From: Cupriavidus sp.
GTDB lineage: Bacteria > Pseudomonadota > Gammaproteobacteria > Burkholderiales > Burkholderiaceae
Length of the DNA stretch: 64,000 bases
Direction of reading: 5' to 3'
NCBI GenBank assembly: GCA_031180665.1
Contig: JAPSLP010000005.1
Span: 124,001 to 188,000 of the forward strand
Below, piece after piece: positions 51,953-62,093 of this stretch (position 1 is the stretch's first letter; every line of letters begins with the position of its first letter). Below the pieces are notes generated by a model. That model did no database searches. It was given only the letters and a program-made list of their open reading frames with translations, and was not told where the DNA came from. The position numbers and the translations under genes are program-made.

Positions 51953-52408
51953 ATGGCAGGCATTCTGATCATCGCGCACGCGCCGCTCGCTTCCGCGCTG
52001 CGGGACTGCGCCGCGCATGTCTATTGCGGCGAGCCCAAGCGGCTTGAGGCGATCGACGTGACTCCCGATGCGGAGCCCACGGCCGTGCTGGCCGAGGCGC
52101 GCCGGTGCCTGGCCTCGGTGATCGAAGACAATGGGGCGCTGGTGCTGACCGACATTTTCGGCGCCACCCCTGCCAATATCGCCGCCCGCCTCGCAGAGCC
52201 GGGCCGGATCAAGGTGCTCGCCGGCGTCAATCTGCCGATGCTCGTGCGGGCGATCTGCTACCGCTCCGAAAAGCTGGACCAGCTCGCCACCAAGGCGCTC
52301 GCCGGCGGCTCGCAAGGCGTGCTGCAGATCGGCTCGACCACCGTACAGAACCAGATCGCCAACCACCCCGACAAGTATGCTGCAGAGGGACGTCACCATC
52401 ATCAATAA
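51953..52408 (+). CDS. PTS EIIA component, mannose family
   Basis: A 151-residue protein with the active-site His9 in ILIIAHAPLASALRD and TDIFGATPANIA, typical of EIIA(Man). No EIIB, IIC or IID follows, so it probably acts in a regulatory PTS that reports phosphorylation state, as in other Burkholderiales. TACAAT at 51921-51926 could be the -10. It overlaps ptsH by 32 bases, which points to coupled translation. Confidence 0.9.
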   Translation: MAGILIIAHAPLASALRDCAAHVYCGEPKRLEAIDVTPDAEPTAVLAEARRCLASVIEDNGALVLTDIFGATPANIAARLAEPGRIKVLAGVNLPMLVRAICYRSEKLDQLATKALAGGSQGVLQIGSTTVQNQIANHPDKYAAEGRHHHQ

Positions 52409-52646
52409 GCTCGGGCTGCATGCCCGCGCCTCCGCCAAGCTCACGCAACTGGCGGGAAGTTTTGTCAGTCAGGTCAGGATGTCGCGCAACGGGCGCCAGG
52501 TCGACGCCAAGAGCATCATGGGTGTGATGATGCTCGCCGCGGGCATCGGCTCGACGGTCACGATCGAAACCGAGGGACCCGACGAGCAGGAGGCGATGGA
52601 CGCGCTGACCGCGCTGATCGCCAACCGCTTCGGCGAGGGAGAATGA
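52377..52646 (+). CDS. ptsH: phosphocarrier protein HPr
   Basis: An 89-residue HPr with the active His15 (KLGLHARASAK) and Ser46 (DAKSIMGVMML), a potential site for HPr kinase. It accepts phosphate from enzyme I and passes it to EIIA. Its start lies inside the end of the EIIA gene (overlap of 32 bases), and ptsI follows after 50 bases. Confidence 0.95.
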   Translation: MLQRDVTIINKLGLHARASAKLTQLAGSFVSQVRMSRNGRQVDAKSIMGVMMLAAGIGSTVTIETEGPDEQEAMDALTALIANRFGEGE

Positions 52647-52696
52647 GGGCGCAGGCCCTGTCCGGATTTCACCAACGTTCCTGAACGGAGCGGTTC

Positions 52697-54478
52697 ATGC
52701 CATTCGCCCTGCACGGCATCCCAGTCTCGCGCGGCGTTGCGATCGGGCGCGCCCACCTGCTGGCGCCGGCCGCGCTCGACGTGTCCCATTACCTGGTCGA
52801 CGAAGACCGGCTCGAGGACGAGGTGCTGCGGCTGCGCAACGCGCGGACCGCGGTGCGGGCCGAGCTGGCGGCGCTCAAGCGCGACTTGCCGCGCGATGCG
52901 CCGGAGGAGATGGGCGCCTTCCTCGACGTGCACGCGATGATCCTCGACGACGAGATGCTGTCGCGCGAGGCCGAAAGGCTGGTCCGCGAGCGACGCTACA
53001 ACGCCGAATGGGCGTTGACCACGCGGCTCGAGGACCTGATGCGCCAGTTCGACGAGATCGAGGACGAATACCTGCGCGAGCGCAAGGCCGATATCGAGCA
53101 GGTGGTCGAGCGGATCCTGAAGGTGCTGGCCGGCGCGCCAGTGCTGACGCCGGCGCCGGTGCCCGCGGTCGCGGCCGACGGCCAGCCCACGCCGGGGGTG
53201 ATCGTGGTCGCCCACGACATCTCGCCGGCCGACATGCTGCAGTTCCGCCATACCGTCTTCCACGGTTTCGTCACTGACCTCGGGGGGCGCACCTCGCATA
53301 CCGCGATCGTCGCGCGCAGCCTGGACATTCCGGCCGCGGTCGGCGTGCAGAACGCCAGCGAGCTGATCCGCCAGGACGACTGGATCATCATCGACGGCGA
53401 TGCCGGACTGGTGATCGTCGACCCGACGCCGATCATTCTCGAGGAATACCGCCACCGGCAGAGCGAGCGGGCGCTCGAGAACAAGCGCCTGCAGCGGCTG
53501 CGGCATACGCCCGCGGTGACGCTGGACGGCATCGAGATCGATCTGCTGGCCAATATCGAGATGGCGGAGGACGCGTCCGCCGCGCTGACGGCCGGCGCGG
53601 TAGGCGTGGGCCTGTTCCGCTCCGAATTCCTGTTCATGAACCGGCGCGGCGAACTGCCCGGCGAGGACGAACAGTTCGAGGCCTATCGCGCCGCGGTCGA
53701 GGCGATGCGCGGGCTGCCGGTCACCATCCGCACCATCGACATCGGCGCCGACAAGCCGCTGCTGGATTTTCGCGACGGGCGGGACGGCCGTGCCGAGGAT
53801 TACGAGACCGCGCTGAACCCTGCGCTGGGGTTGCGCGCGATCCGCTGGTCGCTGTCGGAGCCGGCGATGTTCCTGACGCAGCTGCGCGCGCTGCTGCGCG
53901 CCTCGGCCTTCGGGCCGGTCCGGCTGCTGTTTCCGATGCTGGCGCACGCGCGCGAGATCGACCAGACGCTGGAGCTGGTGGCGCGCGCCAAGCACGAGCT
54001 CGATCACCGCGGGGTGGCCTACGACCCCAACCTGAAGGTCGGCGCGATGATCGAGATCCCGGCTGCGGTGCTGCTGCTGCCGCTGTTCCTGCGCCGCATG
54101 GACTTCCTGTCGATCGGCACCAACGACCTGATCCAGTACACGCTGGCCATCGACCGTGCCGACAACGCCGTCGCGCACCTGTACGACCCGCTGCATCCGG
54201 CCGTGCTGCAGCTGATCGCGCGCACCATCCGCGACGCGAACCACGCCGGCGTGCCGGTCGCCGTCTGCGGCGAGATGGCGGGCGACCCGGCGATGACCCG
54301 GCTGCTGCTCGGCATGGGCCTGCGCGAGTTCTCGATGCACCCGGCCCAGCTGCTGCGCGTCAAGCAGGAGATCCTGCATGCAGACTGCGGGCGGCTGGAG
54401 GGGCTGGTCGAGCAGGTGCTGTGCGCCTACGAGCCGGAAGAGGCCGCGGCCGCGCTGGCGCGACTGTCACAACCCTGA
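52697..54478 (+). CDS. ptsI: phosphoenolpyruvate-protein phosphotransferase (PTS enzyme I)
   Basis: A 593-residue enzyme I. It phosphorylates itself from PEP and passes the phosphate to HPr. His201 in GGRTSHTAIVARSL is the active residue. The C-terminal PEP-binding barrel has GVGLFRSEFLFMNR and SIGTNDLIQYTLAIDR, and the catalytic Cys is in VAVCGEMAGDP. With EIIA and HPr it forms a partial PTS with no dedicated sugar permease nearby. Confidence 0.95.
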   Translation: MPFALHGIPVSRGVAIGRAHLLAPAALDVSHYLVDEDRLEDEVLRLRNARTAVRAELAALKRDLPRDAPEEMGAFLDVHAMILDDEMLSREAERLVRERRYNAEWALTTRLEDLMRQFDEIEDEYLRERKADIEQVVERILKVLAGAPVLTPAPVPAVAADGQPTPGVIVVAHDISPADMLQFRHTVFHGFVTDLGGRTSHTAIVARSLDIPAAVGVQNASELIRQDDWIIIDGDAGLVIVDPTPIILEEYRHRQSERALENKRLQRLRHTPAVTLDGIEIDLLANIEMAEDASAALTAGAVGVGLFRSEFLFMNRRGELPGEDEQFEAYRAAVEAMRGLPVTIRTIDIGADKPLLDFRDGRDGRAEDYETALNPALGLRAIRWSLSEPAMFLTQLRALLRASAFGPVRLLFPMLAHAREIDQTLELVARAKHELDHRGVAYDPNLKVGAMIEIPAAVLLLPLFLRRMDFLSIGTNDLIQYTLAIDRADNAVAHLYDPLHPAVLQLIARTIRDANHAGVPVAVCGEMAGDPAMTRLLLGMGLREFSMHPAQLLRVKQEILHADCGRLEGLVEQVLCAYEPEEAAAALARLSQP

Positions 54479-54615
54479 TTCGTCCGGGGTTATAGAGGCC
54501 CACGGTCAGGCTCTCCAGGCGGCTAGTAAGCCTCTTGACGCGGCGGGACGTGACGGCCTAAGCCCTTGATTTGAAACTGAAGTGATGCGAATTCCCTAAG
54601 GTGTATCTGTTTCTT

Positions 54616-54634
54616 AATGGGAATTGTTATCATT
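54616..54634 (+). promoter_or_regulatory. Fur-type iron box upstream of bfd
   Basis: AATGGGAATTGTTATCATT is 19 bases long and matches the Fur consensus (GATAATGATAATCATTATC) best in its right half. It is AT-rich in a GC-rich window and lies 70 bases before the bfd start. This fits iron-repressed bfd; the left half is weak. The rest of 54479-54703 holds no gene. Confidence 0.65.
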
Positions 54635-54703
54635 TTTGATCTCTGTTATTCTGCCTCCAACAGTCAGGACATGCCGGTGTCCGCGCTGCCCCAAGGAGGC
54701 TTT

Positions 54704-55015
54704 GTGTACGTCTGCATCTGCAACCAGGTAACCGATCGCGAGATTCATGGCGCCGTCCAGCTGGGCGTGTCCACGCTCGACGAGCTGGCCGAGACGCTTG
54801 GCGTCGGCACTTGCTGCGGCCGCTGCCGCGATTGCGCGCAGCAGGTTCTCGCCGAGGGCGTTGCAGCGTCCTGCCACAGCGCCTCCACCACGGTGACGGC
54901 CCAGACCGTTCACGTCGTCCAGTTTTCCTCCTGTTCCTCGTCGGGACCGCGTGCCATAATGGACACACGGGACCCGGCAGTCGCGAACGACCAGCAAACC
55001 GAGCTGGTCGCCTGA
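54704..55015 (+). CDS. bfd: bacterioferritin-associated ferredoxin
   Basis: A 103-residue protein. Cys4, Cys6, Cys38 and Cys41 (YVCICNQVT and TCCGRC) hold a [2Fe-2S] cluster and form the Bfd fold, which passes electrons to bacterioferritin and releases its iron. The GTG at 54704 follows AAGGAGG and gives the family N-terminus, so a longer frame from 54617 was rejected. The last about 40 residues extend beyond the usual 64-residue Bfd and hold additional Cys residues. It is followed by bfr. Confidence 0.9.
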   Translation: MYVCICNQVTDREIHGAVQLGVSTLDELAETLGVGTCCGRCRDCAQQVLAEGVAASCHSASTTVTAQTVHVVQFSSCSSSGPRAIMDTRDPAVANDQQTELVA

Positions 55016-55135
55016 ACACGCCCCCGATCGCAGGCCGGCGATCGGCGCGTGTCTTCGTCGTTTCTCTCTGACTGCACGCGGCGCAACCAGCGCCGCGTCG
55101 CGTTTTTGCGGGCCCGTAGCAACAGGGAGCCCCCG

Positions 55136-55615
55136 ATGAAAGGTGACAAGAAGGTCATCCAGTATCTGAATGCGCAGCTCACCAACGAGCTGACCGCGGT
55201 CAACCAGTATTTCCTGCACGCCCGTATGTATCGCCACTGGGGCCTCAAGAAGCTCGGCGACGTGGAGTACAAGGAATCCATCGGCGAGATGAAGCATGCC
55301 GACCGGCTGATCGACCGCATCCTGATGCTCGACGGTCTGCCCAACCTGCAGGACCTGCACAAGCTGCTGATCGGCGAAGACACGCCCGAGATGCTCAAGT
55401 GCGACCTGAAGCTCGAGCAGACCGCTCACGTGACGGTCAAGGAAGGTATCGCCTACTGCGAATCGGTCGGCGACTATGTCAGCCGCGAGATTCTGGTCGA
55501 CATCCTGACCGATACCGAAGAGCACATCGAGTATCTGGAAACGCAGCTGGACCTGATCGACAAGGTCGGCCTGCAGAACTATCTGCAATCGCAGATGGAG
55601 CCTGGCGAGCAGTAA
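55136..55615 (+). CDS. bfr: bacterioferritin
   Basis: A 159-residue bacterioferritin. It forms a 24-subunit shell that stores iron; the dinuclear ferroxidase ligands are visible ([35 protein letters not shown]), and Met52 is the haem ligand shared by two subunits. Paired with bfd, 120 bases upstream. GGGAG precedes the start. I see no gene in the 225 bases after it. Confidence 0.95.
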   Translation: MKGDKKVIQYLNAQLTNELTAVNQYFLHARMYRHWGLKKLGDVEYKESIGEMKHADRLIDRILMLDGLPNLQDLHKLLIGEDTPEMLKCDLKLEQTAHVTVKEGIAYCESVGDYVSREILVDILTDTEEHIEYLETQLDLIDKVGLQNYLQSQMEPGEQ

Positions 55616-55840
55616 AGCCCGGCCGCGGCAGGACCCGCAAGGCCCCGCAACGCCAGTTTCCGGGCCAGGCGGTCGTCAGCGGCGCCTCACCGAGCCGCCC
55701 GCCGCCGCGCGCTCCGCAAGTTGAATCCCTCTCATTCCCATTCGGTTTCTCATCACCGGTCCGATTGACGGATCACCGATCGCCGATCTCCAGCGCTGCC
55801 GCCCCCTCCGCGGTTCGATCTCCCAGCGAGGACACTCCCC

Positions 55841-56896
55841 ATGCCGGAACCCATCCGATTGACGCAATACAGCCACGGCGCCGGCTGCGGCTGCAAGATT
55901 TCGCCGCAGGTGCTCGACGTGATTCTGGCCGGCAGCGGGCCGCAGCACCTGGACCCGCGGCTGTGGGTCGGCAATGCCTCGCGCGACGACGCAGCGGTCT
56001 ACGCGATCGACGGCGACGATGACGGCCGCGCGCTGGTGTCGACCACCGACTTCTTCATGCCGGTGGTCGACGATCCCTTCGACTTCGGCCGCATCGCGGC
56101 CACCAATGCGATCAGCGACGTCTATGCGATGGGCGGCGATCCGCTGCTGGCCATCGCGATCCTCGGCTGGCCGGTCAACGTGCTGCCGCCCGAGGTCGCG
56201 CGCGAAGTCGTCGCCGGCGGGCGGCGCGCCTGCGACGAGGCCGGCATCGCGCTGGCCGGCGGGCATTCGATCGATGCGCCCGAGCCGATCTTCGGCCTGG
56301 CGGTCACGGGCATGGTCGAGCGCGCGCATCTGAAGCGCAACGACACCGCGCGCGCCGGTTGCCGGCTGTATCTGACCAAGCCGCTGGGCATTGGCGTGCT
56401 GACCACCGCCGGCAAGCAAGGCAAGCTGCGCGACGAACACAGCCGCCTGGCGACCGACTGGATGTGCCGGCTGAACCGTCCCGGCAGCCGTTTCGGGCGG
56501 CTGGAGGCGGTGCGCGCGATGACCGACGTCACCGGCTTCGGCCTGCTCGGCCATCTGGTCGAGATGGCCGACGGCAGCGGGCTGACCGCGCGGCTGGACC
56601 ACGCCGCCGTGCCGCTGCTGCCGGGCGTGCGCGAGTATGTCGCGGCCGGTTGCGTGCCCGGCGGCACCCAGCGCAACTTCGCCAGCTACGGACACCGGAT
56701 CGCCTGTGCCGATGGCGAACTCGATGCCGAGCGGCGTGCGGTGCTGTGCGACCCGCAGACCAGCGGGGGGCTGCTGGTCGCGGTCGAGCCCGCGGGCGAA
56801 CAGGAATTCCTGGCCGCGGCAGCCGAATGCGGCCTGGCGCTCGAATGCATCGGCGCGATGACCGAGCGCGCCGCTCACGCGGTGGTGGTGTGCTGA
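55841..56896 (+). CDS. selD: selenide, water dikinase
   Basis: A 351-residue enzyme that makes selenophosphate from selenide and [14 protein letters not shown] gives Cys16 and Cys18; the first takes the place of the selenocysteine or catalytic Cys of other SelD. The ATP-binding glycine-rich and Asp segments follow ([21 protein letters not shown]). It overlaps selU by one base (TGATG), so the pair serves tRNA selenation. No selA or selB is present here. Confidence 0.95.
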   Translation: MPEPIRLTQYSHGAGCGCKISPQVLDVILAGSGPQHLDPRLWVGNASRDDAAVYAIDGDDDGRALVSTTDFFMPVVDDPFDFGRIAATNAISDVYAMGGDPLLAIAILGWPVNVLPPEVAREVVAGGRRACDEAGIALAGGHSIDAPEPIFGLAVTGMVERAHLKRNDTARAGCRLYLTKPLGIGVLTTAGKQGKLRDEHSRLATDWMCRLNRPGSRFGRLEAVRAMTDVTGFGLLGHLVEMADGSGLTARLDHAAVPLLPGVREYVAAGCVPGGTQRNFASYGHRIACADGELDAERRAVLCDPQTSGGLLVAVEPAGEQEFLAAAAECGLALECIGAMTERAAHAVVVC

Positions 56897-58026
56897 TGGA
56901 CCGCATGCCGGGGCCTTCGATCGCGGCAAGGCCGGACAGCGACGACTATCGGACGCTGCTGCTGGCCGGCGTGCCGATGCTGGATGTGCGCGCCCCGGCC
57001 GAGTTCGCGCGCGGCGCCTTTCCGGGTGCGGTCAATCTGCCGTTGATGGACGACGACGAACGCCACCGGGTCGGCTGCCGCTACAAGGAGGAAGGGCAGC
57101 AGGCGGCGATCGCGCTCGGCCACACGCTGGTCAGCGGCGAGCGCAAGGCGATGCGGGTCGCGGCCTGGGCCGAGTTCGCACGGCGCCATCCCGGCGGCTA
57201 TCTGTACTGCTTCCGCGGCGGCCTGCGCTCGCAGATCTCGCAGCAATGGCTGCACGAGGCGGGCATCGACTATCCGCGCGTGACCGGCGGCTACAAGGCG
57301 ATGCGCACGTTCCTGATCGACACCCTGGATGCCGCCGTCGGCGAATGCGACTGGGTGGTGCTCGGGGGCCTGACCGGCAGCGGCAAGACCGCGCTGCTGG
57401 CCGAGCTCGACAGCGGCGTCGATCTGGAAGGCCATGCCGCGCATCGCGGCTCGAGTTTCGGCCGGCGTGCGCGTGCGCAGCCGACACAGATCGACTTCGA
57501 GAATGCGCTGGCCATCGACGTGCTGCGGCGGCGCGCGGCCGGTGCCGGCACGCTGGTGGTCGAGGACGAGGGCCGCTTCATCGGCAGCCGCGACGTGCCG
57601 CCGCGGCTGTATGCACGGATGCAGGCGAGTCCGCTGGTATGGCTGGACGAACCGTTCGAGGCGCGCGTCGAACGCGTGCTGCACGACTATGTGGTCGATC
57701 TGGCGGCCGAATATGTCGCCGCGCATGGGCTGGAGAAGGGCTTCGAGGCTTTCTCGGAACGGATGCGGGACGCGCTGGCCGGCATCGCGCGCCGGCTTGG
57801 CGGCCAGCGTTACGAGCGTCTGGCGGCGCTGCTCGCGCATGCGTTGCAACGCCAGGCGCAGAGCGGCGAGGTCGACGAGCACCGCGTCTGGATCGCGGTG
57901 CTGCTGCGCCATTACTACGATCCGATGTACGACTACCAGCGCGAGGCGAGGGAGAGCCGCATCGTATTTCGCGGCGATCCCGTGGCGGTACGGGAATATC
58001 TGAGGGAGCGGACGGCGCGGCGCTAG
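56896..58026 (+). CDS. selU: tRNA 2-selenouridine synthase SelU (MnmH)
   Basis: A 376-residue protein. The N-terminal rhodanese domain has the active Cys in [12 protein letters not shown]; the C-terminal part is a P-loop domain ([11 protein letters not shown]). It converts 2-thiouridine in the wobble position of some tRNAs to 2-selenouridine, using selenophosphate from SelD. The ATG overlaps the selD stop; an internal ATG at 56905 is also possible. Confidence 0.93.
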   Translation: MDRMPGPSIAARPDSDDYRTLLLAGVPMLDVRAPAEFARGAFPGAVNLPLMDDDERHRVGCRYKEEGQQAAIALGHTLVSGERKAMRVAAWAEFARRHPGGYLYCFRGGLRSQISQQWLHEAGIDYPRVTGGYKAMRTFLIDTLDAAVGECDWVVLGGLTGSGKTALLAELDSGVDLEGHAAHRGSSFGRRARAQPTQIDFENALAIDVLRRRAAGAGTLVVEDEGRFIGSRDVPPRLYARMQASPLVWLDEPFEARVERVLHDYVVDLAAEYVAAHGLEKGFEAFSERMRDALAGIARRLGGQRYERLAALLAHALQRQAQSGEVDEHRVWIAVLLRHYYDPMYDYQREARESRIVFRGDPVAVREYLRERTARR

Positions 58027-58033
58027 GGCGCCC

Positions 58034-58783
58034 TCAATGCCCGCCGCAGACCTCGCAATCGGGCGTGCGCGCCAGCGCCATCGTGGTCCATTCCATGCGG
58101 AACGCGTCGACCATCAGCAGCCGTCCGGCAAGGGTCTCGCCCACCCCGGCCATCAGCTTCAGCGCCTCGGCTGCCTGCACGGTGCCGACCATGCCGACCA
58201 GCGGCGCGAACACGCCCATGGTCGCGCAGGCGGCCTCCGGCGCGTTCTCCGACGGCGGAAAGAGGCACGCGTAGCACGGCGCATCGTCGCGCCGGCGATC
58301 GAATACGCTGATCTGTCCGTCGAAGCGCAGCGCGGCGCCGGAGACCAACGGCACGCGATGCGCGACGCAGGCGCGGTTGACGGCATGGCGCGTGGCGAAG
58401 TTGTCGCAGCAGTCCAGCACCACGTCGGCGTCGCGCACCAGCACCTCGAGTTCGCTGTCGCCGACGCGCGCCGGCACCAGCCGCACATCGATCTCCGGAT
58501 TGATGCGCAGCATGCCCTCGCGCGCCGACTCGACCTTGGGCCGGCCGACGTTGGCGGTGGTGTGCAGGATCTGGCGTTGCAGGTTGGTCAGGTCGACATC
58601 GTCGTTGTCGACCACGACGATGGTGCCGACGCCGGCCGAAGCCAGGTAGGGCAGCGCGGCGGTGCCAAGGCCGCCGGCGCCGATCACCAGCGCGCGGCCG
58701 GCCAGCAGCCGGCCCTGGCCTTCGATGCCCAGTTCATCGAGCAGGATGTGCCGCGAGTAGCGCAGCAGTTGGTCGTCGTTCAT
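58034..58783 (-). CDS. moeB: MoeB/ThiF-family adenylyltransferase
   Basis: A 249-residue enzyme that activates the C-terminus of a ubiquitin-like sulfur carrier (MoaD or ThiS) with ATP. VIGAGGLGTAALPYLASAG is the nucleotide site, with DNDDVDLTNLQRQI and the Cys pairs CYAC and CEVC for zinc. It lacks a rhodanese domain, so it is MoeB- or HesA-like. Assignment between MoeB and ThiF is uncertain. It lies 74 bases after ctpA on the same strand. Confidence 0.88.
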   Translation of the reverse strand: MNDDQLLRYSRHILLDELGIEGQGRLLAGRALVIGAGGLGTAALPYLASAGVGTIVVVDNDDVDLTNLQRQILHTTANVGRPKVESAREGMLRINPEIDVRLVPARVGDSELEVLVRDADVVLDCCDNFATRHAVNRACVAHRVPLVSGAALRFDGQISVFDRRRDDAPCYACLFPPSENAPEAACATMGVFAPLVGMVGTVQAAEALKLMAGVGETLAGRLLMVDAFRMEWTTMALARTPDCEVCGGH

Positions 58784-58857
58784 CGGGCGGGCTGGCGGCG
58801 GGACCGGGGTCCCGCCGCGATGCGTCGGTCTACGCGTTCAGCTTCGTTCAGCTGCGT

Positions 58858-60471
58858 TCAGGGCGCCTTGCCGGTCGGCGTGCCGAGCGGCTTACCCATC
58901 GGCGCGCTGGCCGGCGGCCTGCTGTCCGGTTTCACTTCCGGCGCGGCGGGCTTGGCGTCCGGTGCGGGAGCACGCTTGGACGGATCGGCCTTGACCGGAC
59001 CCTTCGGCGCCTTGCTGTCGGACACCGGCGTCGCTTCGAGCTTGGAGCGCGAGCGCTTGATCGGCTCGCCCTTGAGCTGGTGGATCGCCTGCTGCAGCAT
59101 GAAGTCCTCGTTGGTGCCGAACTCGACGGGCTTCTTGCGCCGTTCCTTCTCGCGCTCCTCCGGCGACTTCTTCGCGTTCTCTTCCTCGAGCCGGCGCAGT
59201 TCCTCGACGCGGCGCTGTTCGCGCTCGGTCATCTCGGCTTCCTCGGACTCCTGCTTGTTGTGCAGATGGCGCTCGGTATCGATCTCGCGCGTGATCAGCG
59301 CATCGTCCGGATCGCCTTCCGGGTTCTGGTCGACCGGGATGTCCGGACGGATGCCCTTGGCCTGGATCGACTTGCCCGACGGCGTGTAGTAGTACGCGAT
59401 GGTCAGCTTGATGCCGGTGTCGTTGGTCAGCGGCCGCACGGTCTGCACCGAGCCCTTGCCGAACGTGGTCTTGCCCATGATCAGCGCGCGCTTGTGGTCC
59501 TGCAGCGCGCCCGCGACGATCTCGGAGGCCGACGCCGAATAGGCGTTGGTCAGCACCACCATCGGGATCTTCTTGTACAGCGGCGGCAGGTCCTTCAGCG
59601 GATCGTCCTCGACCGACGACAGCCGGTAGTTGTTGAAGTTGGTCTTGTAGACGCGCTTGGCGTCGGGCACCTGGCCGTTGGTCGAGACCACGGTCACATC
59701 CTCGGGCAGGAAGGCCGCCGACACGCCGACCGCGCCCTGCAGCACGCCGCCGCCATTGTTGCGCAGGTCCAGCACCAGACCCTTCATGTTCGGATTCTTC
59801 TGCGCCAGCTCGGCCAGGCGGCGGCCCAGGTCGGCCACGGTGCGTTCCTGGAAGCTGGTCAGCCGGACCCAGCCGATGGCCGGATCGACCATCTTGGCCT
59901 TGACCGACTGCACGCGGATTTCGGCGCGCGTGATCGACACCGGGAAGGTGCGCTCTTCGCTCTTGCGGTAGATCGTCAGCGTTACCTTGGTGCCCGGCTC
60001 GCCGCGCATGCGCTTGACCGCCTGTTCGAGGGGCAGGCCGCGCACCGGCTTGTCGTCGATGCGGGTGATCAGGTCGCCGGGCTGGATGCCGGCGCGGAAG
60101 GCGGGCGTGTCCTCGATCGGATTGATGACCTTGACCAGGCCCTCTTCCTGCGAGATCTCGATGCCCAGGCCGGCGAAACGGCCGCGCGTGCCTTCCTGCA
60201 GCTCCTTGAAGTCCTTGGCGTCCAGATACGACGAATGCGGGTCGAGGCTGGCCACCATGCCCTTGATGGCTTCGGTCAGCAGCTTCTTGTCGTCGACCGG
60301 CTCGACGTACTCGCGCTTGATCTGCCCGAATATGTCCGCCATCAGCCGCAACTGCTCCAGGGGCAGCGGCCCCGAGGAGTTCTGCGCGGTTGCGGACAGC
60401 TGCAGCGTGGCGAGCACGCCGGCAACGAGTCCCGCGGAGACAAGGCTGATGTTCTTGAGCGTCTTACGCAT
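58858..60471 (-). CDS. ctpA: C-terminal processing peptidase (S41, CtpA/Prc-like)
   Basis: A 537-residue protease of the periplasm. It has a signal/anchor helix (about 9-27), a PDZ domain (about 90-165, FAGLGIEISQEEGLVKVI) and a S41 domain with the Ser-Lys dyad in NAYSASASEIVAGAL and MGKTTFGKGSVQ. The last 120 residues are charged and disordered (GEPIKRSRSKLEATPVSD onward), longer than needed. It removes C-terminal tails from or degrades periplasmic proteins. Transcribed ahead of moeB; a terminator separates it from gpmA. Confidence 0.93.
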   Translation of the reverse strand: MRKTLKNISLVSAGLVAGVLATLQLSATAQNSSGPLPLEQLRLMADIFGQIKREYVEPVDDKKLLTEAIKGMVASLDPHSSYLDAKDFKELQEGTRGRFAGLGIEISQEEGLVKVINPIEDTPAFRAGIQPGDLITRIDDKPVRGLPLEQAVKRMRGEPGTKVTLTIYRKSEERTFPVSITRAEIRVQSVKAKMVDPAIGWVRLTSFQERTVADLGRRLAELAQKNPNMKGLVLDLRNNGGGVLQGAVGVSAAFLPEDVTVVSTNGQVPDAKRVYKTNFNNYRLSSVEDDPLKDLPPLYKKIPMVVLTNAYSASASEIVAGALQDHKRALIMGKTTFGKGSVQTVRPLTNDTGIKLTIAYYYTPSGKSIQAKGIRPDIPVDQNPEGDPDDALITREIDTERHLHNKQESEEAEMTEREQRRVEELRRLEEENAKKSPEEREKERRKKPVEFGTNEDFMLQQAIHQLKGEPIKRSRSKLEATPVSDSKAPKGPVKADPSKRAPAPDAKPAAPEVKPDSRPPASAPMGKPLGTPTGKAP

Positions 60472-60586
60472 GTGGGCTGCCTGAACGTTGATTGGCGCCG
60501 GCCAGGGCGCCGTGGATTGCGCCGGTTACGGCGTGGCGCAAAGGGCGCTGCCGGTCCGGTCTGACCGACAGTATAAGAGCGGGCGG

Positions 60587-60619
60587 AAAAAAAGGCCGCG
60601 CCGCGATGCGGCGCAGGCC
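60587..60619 (-). terminator. Rho-independent terminator of gpmA
   Basis: On the minus strand GGCC-T-GCGCCGC pairs with GCGGCGC-GGCC around ATC, with one bulged T, and is followed by seven T residues (plus-strand A run 60587-60593). It lies 28 bases after the gpmA stop and keeps gpmA separate from ctpA. Confidence 0.88.
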
Positions 60620-60647
60620 TCGATGCGCCAAGGCTGGCGCGTCCGGT

Positions 60648-61394
60648 TCAGCGCGCCTTGCCCTGGCTGGCGACAGCAGCCAGCGAGGCGGCGATCGCTT
60701 CCTGGTCGCCCAGGTAGTAATGCCGGATCGGCCGCAGCTCGGCGTCGAGTTCGTACACGAGCGGCGTGCCGTTCGGGATATTGAGGCCCACGATATCGTC
60801 ATCGGAAATCTGGTCGAGGTACTTCACCAGCGCGCGGATGCTGTTGCCATGGGCCGCGATCACCACGCGCTTTCCGGCTTTGATGTCCGGTGCGATCGAT
60901 TCGTTCCAGAGCGGCAGCACGCGGGCCACCGTGTCCTTCAGGCATTCGGTCAGCGGAATCAGTTCGCGCGGCACGCCGGCATAGCGCGGATCGTCGAACG
61001 AGGCGCGCGGGTCGGTCGGCTCCAGCGCGGGCGGCGGCGTGTCGTAGCTGCGGCGCCAGACCAGCACCTGCTCGTCGCCGAACTTGGCCGCGGTCTCGGC
61101 CTTGTTCAGGCCCGCCAGCGCACCGTAGTGGCGCTCGTTCAGGCGCCATTCGTTGCGCACCGGGATCCACATCAGGTCCATCTCGTCCTGCACGTGCCAC
61201 AGTGTGCGGATCGCGCGCTTGAGCACCGAGGTATAGGCCACGTCGAAGGCGAAGCCGGCGTCCTTCAGCAGTTGCCCGGCCTGGCGGGCCTGCTGCGCGC
61301 CGGTCTCGGTCAGGTCGACGTCGACCCAGCCGGTGAAGCGGTTTTCCAGATTCCAGGTCGATTCGCCGTGGCGGATGAGAACGAGTTTGTACAT
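60648..61394 (-). CDS. gpmA: 2,3-bisphosphoglycerate-dependent phosphoglycerate mutase
   Basis: A 248-residue enzyme of glycolysis that interconverts 3- and 2-phosphoglycerate. The phosphohistidine His9 is in [12 protein letters not shown], with further conserved residues in GWVDVDLTE and [16 protein letters not shown]. The length is normal. It is divergent from the rhodanese gene, the typical order in Burkholderiaceae. Confidence 0.96.
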   Translation of the reverse strand: MYKLVLIRHGESTWNLENRFTGWVDVDLTETGAQQARQAGQLLKDAGFAFDVAYTSVLKRAIRTLWHVQDEMDLMWIPVRNEWRLNERHYGALAGLNKAETAAKFGDEQVLVWRRSYDTPPPALEPTDPRASFDDPRYAGVPRELIPLTECLKDTVARVLPLWNESIAPDIKAGKRVVIAAHGNSIRALVKYLDQISDDDIVGLNIPNGTPLVYELDAELRPIRHYYLGDQEAIAASLAAVASQGKAR

Positions 61395-61478
61395 GCTGCT
61401 TCCAAAGAGTGAGAATGCTGCGCGCGCCGCTCGCGTGCCGCCTGCCCGCAGGGGGAACCTGCCGCTCGGACATGGGCC

Positions 61479-61505
61479 TTGGCGCGAAACCGGCTATTTT
61501 ATAAT
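61479..61505 (+). promoter_or_regulatory. sigma-70 promoter of the rhodanese-grxC-secB run
   Basis: A perfect TATAAT is at 61500-61505, with TTGGCG at 61479-61484 as possible -35 (15-bp spacer, shorter than ideal). It lies 31 bases before the GTG of the rhodanese gene. Confidence 0.5.
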
Positions 61506-61535
61506 GCCGCCGACACAACCCACCGGAAACCCAAC

Positions 61536-61949
61536 GTGAATTTCTTCGCCGACTACAACAACCTTGCCCTGATCGCCCTCGCGGTGGTGTCGGGCGGCCT
61601 GCTGGCCTGGCCCACCATTTCGCGCAGCGCGGGCGGCAAGACGGTCAATGCGACCACGGCGACGCAGCTGATCAACAAGCGCGGCGCCGTCGTGGTGGAT
61701 ATCCGCGAACCAGCCGAATATGCCAAGGGCCACCTGCCGCAGGCCAAGAGCGCGCCGCTGGCGGAACTGGCCAATCGCGCGGCCAGTCTTGCGAAGGACA
61801 AGTCCGCCCCCATCATCGTCGTATGCCAGACCGGCCAGCGCTCGTCCAAGGCGCACGCGGCGCTCAAGCAGGCGGGCTTCGGCGAGGTCTATTCGCTCGA
61901 AGGTGGCGTGGCCGCCTGGCAGCAGGCCGGTTTGCCGCTGGTCAAGTAA
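61536..61949 (+). CDS. membrane-anchored rhodanese-domain protein
   Basis: A 137-residue protein. A hydrophobic N-terminal helix (about 8-25) is followed by a single rhodanese domain with active Cys in IIVVCQTGQRSSKA. It is probably a sulfurtransferase anchored to the inner membrane. The GTG start gives the family N-terminus (NFFADYNNLALIALAV), and the longer frame from 61479 lacks a ribosome site. It begins the run with grxC and secB. Confidence 0.85.
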   Translation: MNFFADYNNLALIALAVVSGGLLAWPTISRSAGGKTVNATTATQLINKRGAVVVDIREPAEYAKGHLPQAKSAPLAELANRAASLAKDKSAPIIVVCQTGQRSSKAHAALKQAGFGEVYSLEGGVAAWQQAGLPLVK

Positions 61950-62093
61950 GCCACACGGCAGGCCCGATGCCAGCCTCGGGTGGGCCGTCAGCAGGCCCCG
62001 TCCGACGCTGGTAAAGTCCACAAGTCGACCGGCCGCCGCTGCCACTGCCGCGGCGGGCCCGGTCTGAACCGCAAGATGCAAGGAGATATGCGC

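Noticed and set aside
54479..54600. tRNA gene after ptsI
   Set aside because: Some paired bases are present, but no cloverleaf with a T-loop and acceptor stem could be drawn.
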